Positions 24,320 to 36,334 of a DNA stretch of 64,000 nucleotides are shown here, piece by piece. Source of the DNA: Limnomonas spitsbergensis (taxonomy: Eukaryota > Chlorophyta > Chlorophyceae > Chlamydomonadales); NCBI GenBank assembly GCA_037349105.1, contig JAYJMM010000118.1:930001-994000 (forward strand), written 5' to 3'. A program made the translations under genes and the position numbers. Position 1 is the first letter of the stretch. Each line of letters starts with the position of its first letter. Below the pieces are notes generated by a model, which was given only the letters and a program-made list of their open reading frames with translations, was not told the origin of the DNA and did not search any database.

Positions 24320-26325
24320 ATGCCTGTTCACGACAGGGCGCATGCTATTCTATCCTATTGGTTTGGGGAGGACTACGCACGCATGGGTGACTTTGGTTCT
24401 CCGCCTCGAGAGAATAGGAAATTGTGGTACGGAGGAGGCCCAACTGTGGACCAGGTGAGGACAACAGGGCATAGTTATGCAGCCAAACAGGTTATATTAT
24501 CAACTGAGCTGATGTTCCAGCAAGAGCCGAGTGATCTCATATTCCCATCAGGCCCACAGGATTCAACTAGCAGCCCTGAGCCCCTGTGGCGCAGCTTGGA
24601 CCCAGCTGAATGAGGGGAAACATAGTTATGCTGGGAGCGAGCAAGTCCCTGGCTGATTTGCACCCCGATCCTGAAATTGATTGGCATTGTGACGGTTGAT
24701 GCTCTTACGCCTTGTGAACTGTACCTGTCTGCTCACAATGAGTATGAGTTTGGGTGACTCCATGCTTGTATGCTAGCTCGTATTGAATTGTAGGTGTCAA
24801 CAATCCTTTCCTTGCATGCATCCCTATTGGTGCTCCTAGTTCATCAGAGACACTTTCATGGAGGACTTTCAGAAAGCCGACAGCGGCGAGTACGACGATT
24901 GGAAGAAGTCCCCATTCAAGTGAGCCGTGACGCTCCTCTGTTGGCATGTCCTCAAGCTAGAGGGTCCAAGGCAGTGTTTATTCTAGGGTTGGTTCAGGTC
25001 AAGTTCACCTACATCACGGCCGTGGGGTCCTGTTGCAGCAAGCCCTGCTGCTCAGGTCATTATTGCCCGTAGGCCGGTCATGATATGGCATCCATCCGCC
25101 CAGTGTTAGCTTACCTGCGACCTGCCAAATGTGGCTGGTGCACACTAAAATAAGCACTGGTTTAAGATCTAACTAACGGCAGTTGGCTTATTTGTCCTCC
25201 GCAATTTGCCTCCGCATATCTCCTCTCCTCTTTTGAGATGCTCTGCACGTATTACTGACTTGTGCCTCCTTTGTCCCATGCCTCCAGTTGCATGGCTGGG
25301 ATCGTCTTGTTCGACCAGTTCAGCAGGTGAGTAATGACTAGATGTTTGTTTTTGCGTTGTCATGCATAACGCTCGATGTCGCGTTTGAACATGTTTTCAT
25401 CCAGGCTGAGCTTATCTCATATTCTCATACCCACCAATTGTCCACCCCACCCATAGGAACATGTTCCGAAATGATCCTCGGATGTATGCTACGGATGACA
25501 AGAGCCTTGAGTGGACAATGCAACTCCTGGTATGTCTTCAAAATGGCATGTGCTGCCCTACAAGCTCAGCTTCTGGGGCACCCACCATGCGAATTGGTGC
25601 TCCATAACAGAGAAGTCAGCACACGGTATTTGAATTTACTTTGCCTTCTTGCAGGTGACTGGATCACACATGGCGTTGCCGGTAGCTATCCGCTACACTC
25701 TGAGCCTCCCCTTCACGCACAGTGAGCAGATGGAGATGCAGAACGTGAGCATCCTGCTGTCCAGTCTTTTGTCATCTGCCACATGTATTCTGGGCTGATA
25801 TAAAAACTCCATGCTGTCTTCTCTGGTATGGAGTATCTTCTCCCATTATGTCTGTCCTGATTGAAAGATTTCAAAATCGAGGCTTCACTGTTCCTTGAAC
25901 GCATCTTGATTACAATTTTCTCGGGTCATATATGAAAGAGTCTGATGCAATGTGTGCAGCGCAGCATTGAATTCCTGGCCAGGGAGATCGGGAGGCACAA
26001 TACTGCTGCAGCTGCCGCAACTGCTGGCTCTGGACCTGACCCCCAGGTAGTGGGCAATCTCTTGGCCAACTGCTACAAGTATGCCAAGATGCATGCGGCA
26101 GTCATTGCAAAGTGGGGTCGTTTCCCGCACAGGTGCGCATCCTTTGCCGCATCGCCTCCATGTCAGGTGAATTCCCTCCTGTTTGCTTTGTTTTGAGGTG
26201 CGCATAGCATGAGTGGAGGAGATCCAGATCTCAACTGTATTCTGAACAACAGGAATGCGGTCCTCAAGCGTGAGGATACACCGGAGGAAAAGGCAGGGCT
26301 GGCAGATAAAAGCATTGCATCGTGA
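24320..26325 (+). CDS. DUF924 family protein
   Basis: Seven exons: 24320-24454, 24840-24919, 25288-25326, 25457-25529, 25655-25744, 25960-26132 and 26253-26325. All phases match, for about 220 residues, the normal family size. Family landmarks in order are AILSYWFGEDY, RKLWYGGGPTVDQ, EYDDWKKSPFNCMAGIVLFD, QFSRNMFRNDPRMYATDDKS, YTLSLPFTHSEQMEMQN and KYAKMHAAVIAKWGRFPHRN. The DUF924 fold is all-helical and TPR-like, and its biochemical role is unknown. It converges with the giant minus-strand gene whose 3' end lies at 27,654. The 5' end is uncertain, since an upstream exon spliced to the acceptor near 24,303 is possible. The tandem duplication described below starts in intron 2 of this gene, so this is the only complete copy. 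Confidence 0.88.
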
Positions 26326-29300
26326 GTTGAGGATATCAGTAGCCCCTAACTTCTCAATACTTGTCTTGATTGCCTTCATGATTATACCAATTTGGCTTTT
26401 CTCTGGATCTTAGCAAGCCGTGTTGGGCCTGCCTGCAGGCTCAGACTGTTCTGTACGTAATCCTGATTGAAATTGTCTGACCTCAGGTTCTGAAAAGCTG
26501 AAAGACCTGCCAAGGCGTCCATCAAAGCCGCTGGTCGGGGGTCATACTGAACCTTCAAGACATGTGCCCAGGCTGTGTATTCTAGTGGAACAGTGAATAG
26601 CTCTGATTTGGTATTGTTGAGCACTTAAACGGTTCGCAATTTGTCCGTTTGTAATTGGTTATGTCCTTAATTTGATATCCCAGCTGACTTTATACGAGAA
26701 CAGTCAGTCTGACAACCTTAGGCTGATTATTCTCATGAAGTGGGAAGGCTCAGGTCATAGCACCCTGTTACGTGGGCAGGCATCAGACCATGCATCAGTT
26801 CTGGAAGTATGCTTCTTATTTGACCTGATGCTTACCATTGAGAGGGTGATAGGACAGCTGACCAGGCCAGGCCCTGAATGCCATCTCTAGATTTCTTAAT
26901 ATAATGACTGAGCATAGGACACTCACTTCAATGCAGTTGACGGTATTGTGTTGTTTGGTAGTAGTCCTTCTCCCTGAGATACATTACCGTATATATTTGT
27001 TATTTGAAGTACCGGTAAGGTATTTCCTTGCCACACTCTGGAATGTGTCGCCCAGATGGATGGCAACCTGTAAACCAAAGAAATTAACGAGGCCACTGCC
27101 TTGAGCCAAGGCCAATCAATGCATCTACACAATCTGAACCTATATTGCACCTCCAATAGAGGGAGAGTGGTTTGGTGTTAGCTCGGCACAAATATTCCAC
27201 GAAGCTGCTGCAGCTATGTCAACAGAAACAGTCCCTGTCTGCAAGACACATACTGAAACATTCCTCACCTCACGTTCAACTGAACCATGACACCTTGTAT
27301 GCATCAGTGTGTGGCAAACTATCCATGGCCCCACAAACATCAATCGGCGGGAGCCAGAAGAGTATCAAGAAAGTATCAAGTGGCGTGCCAAGCTCAACAA
27401 ACATACCAATGCCACCCTGCAATGTTCATGAAATACTGCAGGTTCAATTGGCACCCTGGGATAACTGGAGAGACACAAACTGAACATGGGCGACCTTAAT
27501 GATTTTTATTTTCCTGCACCAAAAGTTCCACATAGAGAATACCGGTGTGAACAATAAAGGCCTGAAACAAGCCTTGACAGTGGAAGTGCATTGCACAGCC
27601 AGCATTCCTCCTTGGCTCCCCCAGCCCAGTGAAAGTCAGTCACTCGACTCCCCCTAAGAAGTGCGCCTCCGTTTATGAGATGTCCTGGTCGTATACAGCA
27701 CATCCTCACACGCCAGCTCCAAGTGGCTGCGCGGTAGCATGGACTGCTTGCCCCTCATCTCTGTCAGCGCCTCAGCAGCTTTCTTCTTGCGGCGCATCAG
27801 GCGGTGAAGCTCTTGCTGCTGTTCCGGTGTGCGGTATTGCGTGCCACCGTCAAACAGCAGCATGGACACTAGCTCCTTGACCCCAGGCTGCAACAGTGCT
27901 GAGCTTCCGGTCACACCCTGGGGCGAGGTGCTGAGGGGGAAAGCAAGGCGCTGTGGAGTCGATCGCTGATCACCCTCAGCTGCCAGCTGGGCATAGGCCA
28001 GGCTGGTGATCAGCAGCGGGGCAGCAGCTGAGCGTTGATCAGATGCGGGGAGGCCGCCCTTTGTTCCCCAGCGCAGCTCCAGCAGTGCATCTGCCTCCCT
28101 CTCTGACACCAGCAGCACTGTCCTGTCAGGAAACAGGAGCAGAGCCTTGACTGGGCGGAGGTACTCCTCTTGAACTGCCGCCCCGTCAGCCGCTGTGCGT
28201 ATGTAGTTTGCTGTGCAGAACAGCTGCGGGGCCCAGTCCATGTGGCGCAGCATGTCCATATGCATTGAAGCGAGCTGCTCTGACAGGAGAGTCGGCTTTG
28301 CCTGTGTGTCGATGTCCTGGAGCGAACCTGCATCCAAGACTGTGTTGAAAAGCCAGTCTGTCTCCATGGCTGGCTTCACACGTGACACTTCCTGCTCCAC
28401 CTCTTGCTCCTCCTCTTCCTCATGCTCAAGCTCACGTTCACACTCCTCCTCCAAGGCTGTGCCCACAACCACCTTATGGCCGCTGCCCATCACCTGAGCG
28501 CGAGAGACGACACCCGCCACCACCTGCATCCTCCTGACTGCCGTATCACTCCCATCCAGAGCCTCCGTTCTTTTTGCATGACGTGACATATTCTTGACAA
28601 GGTAGGGCACCGGCTGGCTGCTTCTGCCTGCGCCATACAGCTCCTGCAACTCCAGAACCTCGTTTTCCAACACCGCTTCGGGCCGCTCAAAAGTAGCGGC
28701 AAAGGACAGGCCTTGCTTGGACCAATCCATCACGCCATTCTGTGTTGCCTGAACGGTGTTGTCTCTCACCCACTGCAGCACGTGCACGGATGTGGGTACC
28801 TCCTCGGGTCCCATGCTGCTGTTGCTACGGATCTTGGCCGTGACGTCAGCTGTGGCCACAAAGTGCAGCTTCTGTCCGCGTCCCAGCATACGCAACCTGC
28901 CCGCTGCCTGCATCATCTTGTCCTTGCAGATGGCAGGCCCCAGCGTCAGCAGCCCGACTGCTGAGGGGCGCAGCTGCAGGTCCGCACCGCGACAGCGCGC
29001 ATCATCATAGATGACGAAAGCATGGCTGTCAGCCACTGGAGAAGCGTGGCGGGGCAGGCAGCGGCCTCCTGCCTCAAGCACCATCCACGTCCTCTGAGTC
29101 TCATCAAAGAAGCTGACACCGCGGTGTCTTCTGGAATCCAGATGCTTCAGAAGGTACTCGGCAGCATGCCTGGGATGTTCAAGCCGAAGTGTGCAGAAAC
29201 AAGCTTTTAGGGAAATCATACCTCAGGGTATGAGGACAAACACGTGATTGCAGATATTGTTCCAAGCGATACTGTGGGCATGTGGGCAGTGGGGGCATGT

Positions 29301-32300
29301 AAGATGATTTTAGTTGCTACGTGAAACATAACGGGGCTGGGCCTCTTGGGGCAGTTAAATAAATCTGCAATGGTTCTCTAGATCAAGAAGTGTTTTGAGC
29401 CCGCGCATTGTACAATCTTGCATTTCGTCAGTCACTTTTATACAGCTGCAGGGCAGGCAATACAGGTGGCATGTGTGGACACGGCTCTCCCATTCCCATG
29501 TCCCTTTTGGCCCCCAATCTGAGGCTGACCCTCCTGCATCCTGTCAACCTCATCCCAGTCTCACTTGTTGCTGGTCCCTGCCAGGAGGGCGCCGCAGTCC
29601 AGGATGGCATCCAGCTTCAGAGCCAAGGCTTCGTCCAAGAGGGCCTGCCAGGTGGGCTTGTCACCCTGCATTGGGGCAGAATTAACTCGTGTCCATTTTT
29701 TTAAGAATGAGCAATGATAGGCTCCAATACCTTGGGCAAAAAGCAGTCACACAGAATATGAATAGCGTCCTGCATCCGCTTGAAGAAGTCCATGCTGTTC
29801 CATCACCTGAGTTACTACTGCCTCATGGTGTAAGTATCCACTGAAGCACCCATTGGGGAGCTTGGCCATTCACGCTGCCTGCCAATCAATCCAGATCCCC
29901 CAGCTACCCTATCCATGAGACTCCTCCCCATGAACAGCCCACGGCAACACAGGGTGGGTAGTGTCACTGACCTTGAGTGTGCTGTAGCCCTTTGTATGAT
30001 CCATCACCACTGCCAGCATCTTCCCGTTGGTCTCCATGAGCGAGGGCTCTTCTGGCTGCAGCTCCTGCCGCACTTGCAGCGGCAGTAGGCGGTGGTTGTC
30101 ATTGGTTCCGGAGAACCCGACCACCGCACCGCGTGCATTCTCCGCCAGGTGCCAGCTGCTGGCCGCCAGCCTCTGAGGGTATTGCTGAGTTTCGGTGGGC
30201 AGCACGCAGTAGTTCAGCCAGAAGTCGATGACGGCCATGTTGTGGCTGAAGTAGCGGAACAGCAGCTCCAGCTGCTGGGCATTGCTGGGGTCCAGCTTGG
30301 AGACCATATCCATGGCATCAGGGTCACCTGCAAGGGGAATCAAGCAGGATGCATGGGAGAAGAGCATCAGGTATTCCACACAAAAGTGGTGATCATTCAT
30401 GCTTCAAAGCATATTCGGTGTGCTTGGTTTATCCTTCTGCAACACTGCTGGCTGGACCTGCCACAATCTGAAGCCCTGCTAGACAAGACAGCAGCCCACT
30501 TCCCTAGCCTAATCTCCACCCATGATTGCTTTCCTTAACGGCACAAGACTCCTGAGCACTTCAGCACCATGGAATTAGAACGGCTGAAAGTGTGTTTCCT
30601 ATTATGGTTGTAGGTCCTCACACCTGCATCCATCTTGTCAGATGACAGCTTGAACCACTCAGCATAGTGGTGCTCTTTGGCACTTTGGCCAAACCCCAGC
30701 AGCTTCTGGAGCGCCTGTAGCATCTGGTTTGGGTTGAGGCCATCGTGATAGTAGGCCAGGGTGGTCAGCAACAGGGCCACATCGGGCTGTGCAAACTCGC
30801 TGCGCTCTGAGGGGGTGTGGGCGGCACGGAAGGGTACCGCCAGGTTCTTGCGGGCAGTGGCGTTCCTGCAGGCCAAACAATGAGGATGAGACCGAAGCTG
30901 AGAGGCGCACATGCCTCAGGTAAGTGTGATTGGAAGGCAGCAAGTGGGGGGCACATGGGAGCAGAATAGTCAAGTGTCCCACTCTCCATTCACATCTCTG
31001 TTCCAAGATTGTCCACAAGGTACCTTTGCACTTAACAAAAGTCCATCCCAGTTGGATCTGCACACGTCGGCACCATTGTTTTTGCAAGAATCATGCACAC
31101 CGGTACCCACAAACCGCATGGATTCATAGGACATGGCACATGCCTTGATATCCTTAAGGCATTTATGCTGGTTCTAATTTGAACATAAATGGGCAGGTGC
31201 ACTGGGAAAATGGCTATGGCTGCATCTGTGACCTTGGGGGAAACGACCTGAGCTTCAGGGTTCATGATTGATAATCCAGGCATGGATACGTCACCTAGTC
31301 TGAATGAACACCTTTTGGAGCCAGCACCGAACACCAGACCCCCCTTGTGAATTCAAATCCATTTAGCTCCAAATGCTCAGCCTGAGTCTGTGGCACTTTC
31401 CGTTTGCCTCTCGCTCTTGTTACCTGTTGACTCCGTACTCCACCAGATGCCTCTTCTGCAGCCCATGCACCAGCAAGCCGCTGCTCAGCATCCCCCTGAC
31501 CGCTAGCACGTGGTCCACCTGATCATCAGTGAGGCCGCCCCGGTCCGGACCCAGCAGCGGGAGTGCGTCCTTGTCGCCCTCCAACATGCATCTCGTGATC
31601 TTGTCCTGTGAGCAAGAGGAAAGGGACCTCAACTGCCGTCAGTGGAATTATTTACTTGACAATTTGGATGCTGTTACCAGGTACCATTTAAATGCAGCCA
31701 CGGGGGCGAGGGGTATCGACAGCAAGGCCTTTTTTCAGGCAGTATGACCCTTGCAGGTATTAAGTAGGTTAGTACTCAGCGCAATGTCCAACAAATTATT
31801 ATGTTCCCGTTCCACATTCAGTGTAGCCTTGAACTGCTTCACCTTGATAGGGTGGTCTTTCATCCACCTCAACTCGTAGGGCGGGTTGTTCGTGAGTGCA
31901 ACTGCCAGCTTAGTATGCAGCAGAAGCAAGGCCGCATCCAGCGCCTGTCCGGGTAGTAGACGCAGGCCACAGAAAGAGCCAGGGCGCCTGCAGACATAAA
32001 TCCAGCGTTACATTCTGTAGACCGCGAAGCCAGGACAAAACCTGCTGCCTTACTATCCCCTAGACAGACCAACACTAGAGTCTTGTAGCCCTAAGTGCTT
32101 TCATTAAATAATCATGGATCCCAAATCATTGAGGCGTGTGAGATTTGAGATCAGAGCCCATGAGCTGACTGAGTCACAAACTGTTTTGGGAGGCGGTCCA
32201 AGGTGTATGCATCCAATGCTGGAGGTGCAAGCGTGAGTGGTGAGACCATCCTGAGGGGCTTACTGGGATGTTCCTGCGTGGAAAGCATGGATTGATTTAT

Positions 32301-35300
32301 CCCATGGCCACCTGTAAATGCTGCTGTATAAATGTATGATACCCTACCTGCTTTGCGATGATGTCCATAAGGCCTTGTCAAGCCAGGTCTCTGCGTCGTC
32401 TGAAACCAGATGCAACAGCGCCTGAACTGCTGAGGCCCTCTGGCGGAGGGCAGGCAGGCTGGAAGCAGATCCACACGCATACACAAGCTGGAACCTGATG
32501 CAGGGGCAATGGTGGGGTGAAGGGCAGGTGAGGTGGATGACAAGACACGGAGGGGGGGGGGGAGGGCTTGGGGCTGCAGGCTTTCAGTGGCGCATTGTCT
32601 CTCTGATGATCCAGCACATAATGGCAATGAAGTCTATTAAAAACCTAGCACGTTGCTCCGGGCACATAACCACACACCCTAACCTGGCATACCAGCCTGC
32701 CCTACAGACTTCATACTAAGAACGAGCCTCCCTCTGTTTCAACCCTGCCTCCACACTTTGATTGGTACGTCTGTACATGTATGGTGCCGTGTTAATCCAC
32801 ACAATAATCAGATTGCTGTCCCTCCTTTACCGTACCGATAAACTAAAGCACTCCTCAATCATGACATGGGAGCTGTACACATGAAGATACAAGCATATGC
32901 AAGGCAGGCAGCAGTAAATGCTAGCTTGCTGTAGGCCTGGTGTGTGACTGCCTTTGACTTTGACCTAAACCTTCAAATATGAAAGGGTTCATCACATTTA
33001 TACCCAAACTTCTCCTCACCTGTGGTGCAGCAGCTCATCGCTCTCATCTAGCAGGTCCTGATAGGGCAGGGCAGCAAGCCCGTCCAGTGCAGAGCACACA
33101 TCCGACTCCCCCTTGGCCCTCATCTCGTGCCATTTGAGATGCAGGGATGCCCGCTGCTCTGGAGCCACCAGCAAGATACCGCCAGCCTGGAAGGTATGGG
33201 TGCATTTGAATTCTTGCTCATGGTACGAACCTGCAAATCAATTCATTGCTTCCCCGGAGGCCCTGGATTGCTTCCCTGAGTCAGCAGTTATCAATCATGT
33301 GAGTATGGGAGCCTTTGGTAGCCCACGGGACCCGTTCAGACAAACATGAACTGGGAAACAGGTTGGGCCATGGAATGGAGGGTGCAGCAACCTAGTACTG
33401 CTGGGAGAGAGAGATCCCTTTATTACGCTCTTTTATGTCCATGACACAGGAAAATCTGACGCTGACAGTCAGCCACACAATACCAGGCAGGCTGTTTGCC
33501 TGTCAGCGGGAATCAAAGCCAGCATCGATGATCGGATGATCCCTGTCAGCCTTGGCAATGGCAAACTTACGCCCTGCCCTTGCTTGGGCCTTTCTTGCTG
33601 CCACTTACATTAAGGAGTCAGCCAATGAATGCTCAGCTAGGTCAACGTGTTAGAAATACGGGCAGGCTTGTTCCTCACAAAGTGGTGTCAGGTCCCTAGT
33701 TTGCTGCTACTGGCACAGCAGGTGATCATGAGCCTGCTTGACTGCATAGCCTCCCAATCGCCTCCCCTAGTGACGCACCTGCTGACAGTACTGGAGGCAA
33801 GCCTTCATGGCCTTGGCCCCCTGCTCTGAAATTTCCACACCACGATGGAATGGCAGCGTGAAGATCTTGCGCCCCAAGACACTGGCGCACATGAAGCGCT
33901 GCAGGTAGCCATGCGCCTCATCCAGGAGGGAGGACAGCAGATGCAGACGGACCTGAAGGAGGCAAAGGGGTGATGCAAGGCAGCATCGGACAAGCAGGAG
34001 TCAGACAGACAGTGCCTCTCCCTCTGCTTGCATTGGTGAGAGTGATAAGGGAGTCTGGCCGATAGGATAGCTTCCTCTGGATTTTCTGGTAAGGGGGACG
34101 CTTTACTTGTTCAAAAACATAGCGGCTTCTTTCATGTTCACTGCCTAACATTCAATGATGCAAGACAAAGCTAGTATCTGAAATATGATGAAGTATTTCA
34201 GGATGGTGAGTCAAGCATAAACAAAAGTGCATTGGCTTGTTTCTATTACAGCTCTCGTCCCAGTCCCCAGAGGCGGTAGACAGCCTAACTGTGAGAGCAC
34301 TTCAGATTCGATTTCATATTTGATATTTCAAATGAGATTCTGGCACGTTTGGCACATTTAATGCACACACCACTTGCTCTCTGTGCCTCGTCCAGTAGAG
34401 GACCAGCATGGGCATGATGACGCGCGTCTTCCCCTCGCCCATGTTGAGCTGGTCGATGGTCCCGGGGCTAGAGATGAGGTGCTTGGCGATCCAGTGCTGG
34501 TTGGGCCGGATCTGCAGCTGCCCCTCAGCTTCCAGCACCAGCCACTCAGGGTACAGCTTGGGGTCCCACGTGCGGTGAACCAGCAGCTCCTGCACGCAGA
34601 GCAGTAGAATAGGGAGGTTTGAAGGTTCAAGCATCCCTCATCGGAAGGGGGGGGAGTGCTGATACGAATCAGCCTAGTAGCATGCATAGCCACGAAATCT
34701 TTGTCTTAACTTCAAGCACCGGCATAGGGTCAAGACTGGTCCACATGGATGACCTTGTGTGACTTGCTTACACATGCTTTTTAGTTGTGAGGCCTGTCAC
34801 GTGATGCCTCACTGGCAGCAAGAGTCATGAGGGGGGGGGGACATCCCAACCATCTCACCCTCACAAGCACTGGCTGCATCTCCTCCCCTGCCTCCAACAG
34901 CATGTGCAACCTCTCCACCCTATCCTCCAGCACACACAGCTGCAGCCATGTGCTGATCCCATCCCGCAGACGGCCACACGAAGTGTCGGAGAGGAACGGG
35001 TTGAAGGAGCGCAGGCGATTGTCCGTGTCTTCAGCGTAGCAGGCGGCCAGGTCCAGCAGGGTGGGCCAGGGGATGGCCCCGGAGTGCCTCAGTATCCGGT
35101 AGGCTGTCCCATGGTTGGTCCTGGCTGGAATGAGAGGCAGGCTGCGTATGAGGTACGCCTCTGCCTTAGCACGGTAAGCCTGCGTCTGGTCCTGGGACAT
35201 GGGTAGGAGGGGGCAACTCCAGTTCATGACCCAGACAGAAAACCAGCCAAATGAGCTAGTGGCAGAGGCTCATGCAGTGAGATGCAAAAAGTGAGATGCA

Positions 35301-36334
35301 AGGAATTATGTTATGGTAAGCGTTACATTGTTTACGCCGAAAAAACAGGTGAATGAGCTAGTGGCTGAGATGAACGGAGTGAGATGCGTGGAGTGAGGGG
35401 ATGATTTCAGTGTTCCTATCCTGTGCAGTGTGCCCCCCCCTGAAGCAATAATATCTGCTCTGCACATCACTGTGAATGTGCACTACCCATGAGAGGACGC
35501 ATGACCGCCACTAGCACGCACATGTAGGTTTATCCTTCTTCCATGCACCTCGTAATAACGTCCCACCTGCAGACGGCGTAGTTGGCGCTGCAGCTCATCA
35601 GGAGAGATGGTAACTGAAGGCTTTGGGGAGCAGCAGAAGGCATCCCAGCTGCTGCGCAGCTCCTGATCCATCTCTTTCTTTAGCGGGGGGTCCACGGTGC
35701 CGCCTGGCTGCAGCGGGTACGGCCTGAGAGCAGCAGCCGGCGCTGACATGGTCACAGCCTTCATGACCTCCCTCTCTGCCCGCACAACAAAGGAGGCATT
35801 GACAGGGCAAGCAGGCACCTTAATTTTCCTGCAGCTGCCTGAGCGGAACCAGCCCGGGGCTGCCCGGGGCACTCGCCGCCGGACGCCTCCCATAGATCTG
35901 ATCTCCTCAGCATCTGTGAGCAGCATGTGGGGGTTACCGCACCAGCCATGATACAGACCAGCAGAGCTTTTATAGAGATAGCTGGTCCCATCATCAGGGT
36001 TCAGTGCGCATGGTCCAGTACCATTATCAGCTGTCTGCTGCGGGGCAGCTGGGTGCAGGTGGGCCAGCTGGGTGGCACTGAGGTGCAGATCCCTGACGAG
36101 CAGCCTCAGACCTGCTGCCAGGTGTCCACCTAGCTTCACCACACTGTCCAGCAGGCTATGCTCCTGGGGCGCAAGAGGTGAGTTGCCCCAGCATTGCCGC
36201 AGGAGCTGCAGGGCCATCTGGGCTCCAGTCTGCTGGCTGAGGGGCTCAGGCAGCAGGGTGGAGGTGGCAGCGTAAAGGGCTGCAAGCTGCAGGCGGGCCA
36301 GCTTGGAAGAGGCACGCATGTCACCGAAGCGGGG
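25081..36334. repeat. Tandem segmental duplication, unit 1 (part matched in window)
   Basis: This stretch matches 51,604-64,000 in the same orientation, exons and introns alike, with scattered substitutions and small indels. The match starts in intron 2 of the DUF924 gene and reaches the right window edge, where 36,334 corresponds to 64,000. It is broken only where unit 1 26k (about 25,842-26,738) is replaced in unit 2 by unrelated sequence. Confidence 0.9.
26326..27653. other. Convergent intergenic region, unit 1
   Basis: Lies between the DUF924 stop and the giant gene stop. No gene is recognised. From about 26,739 it matches 54,627-55,452 of unit 2. Confidence 0.45.
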
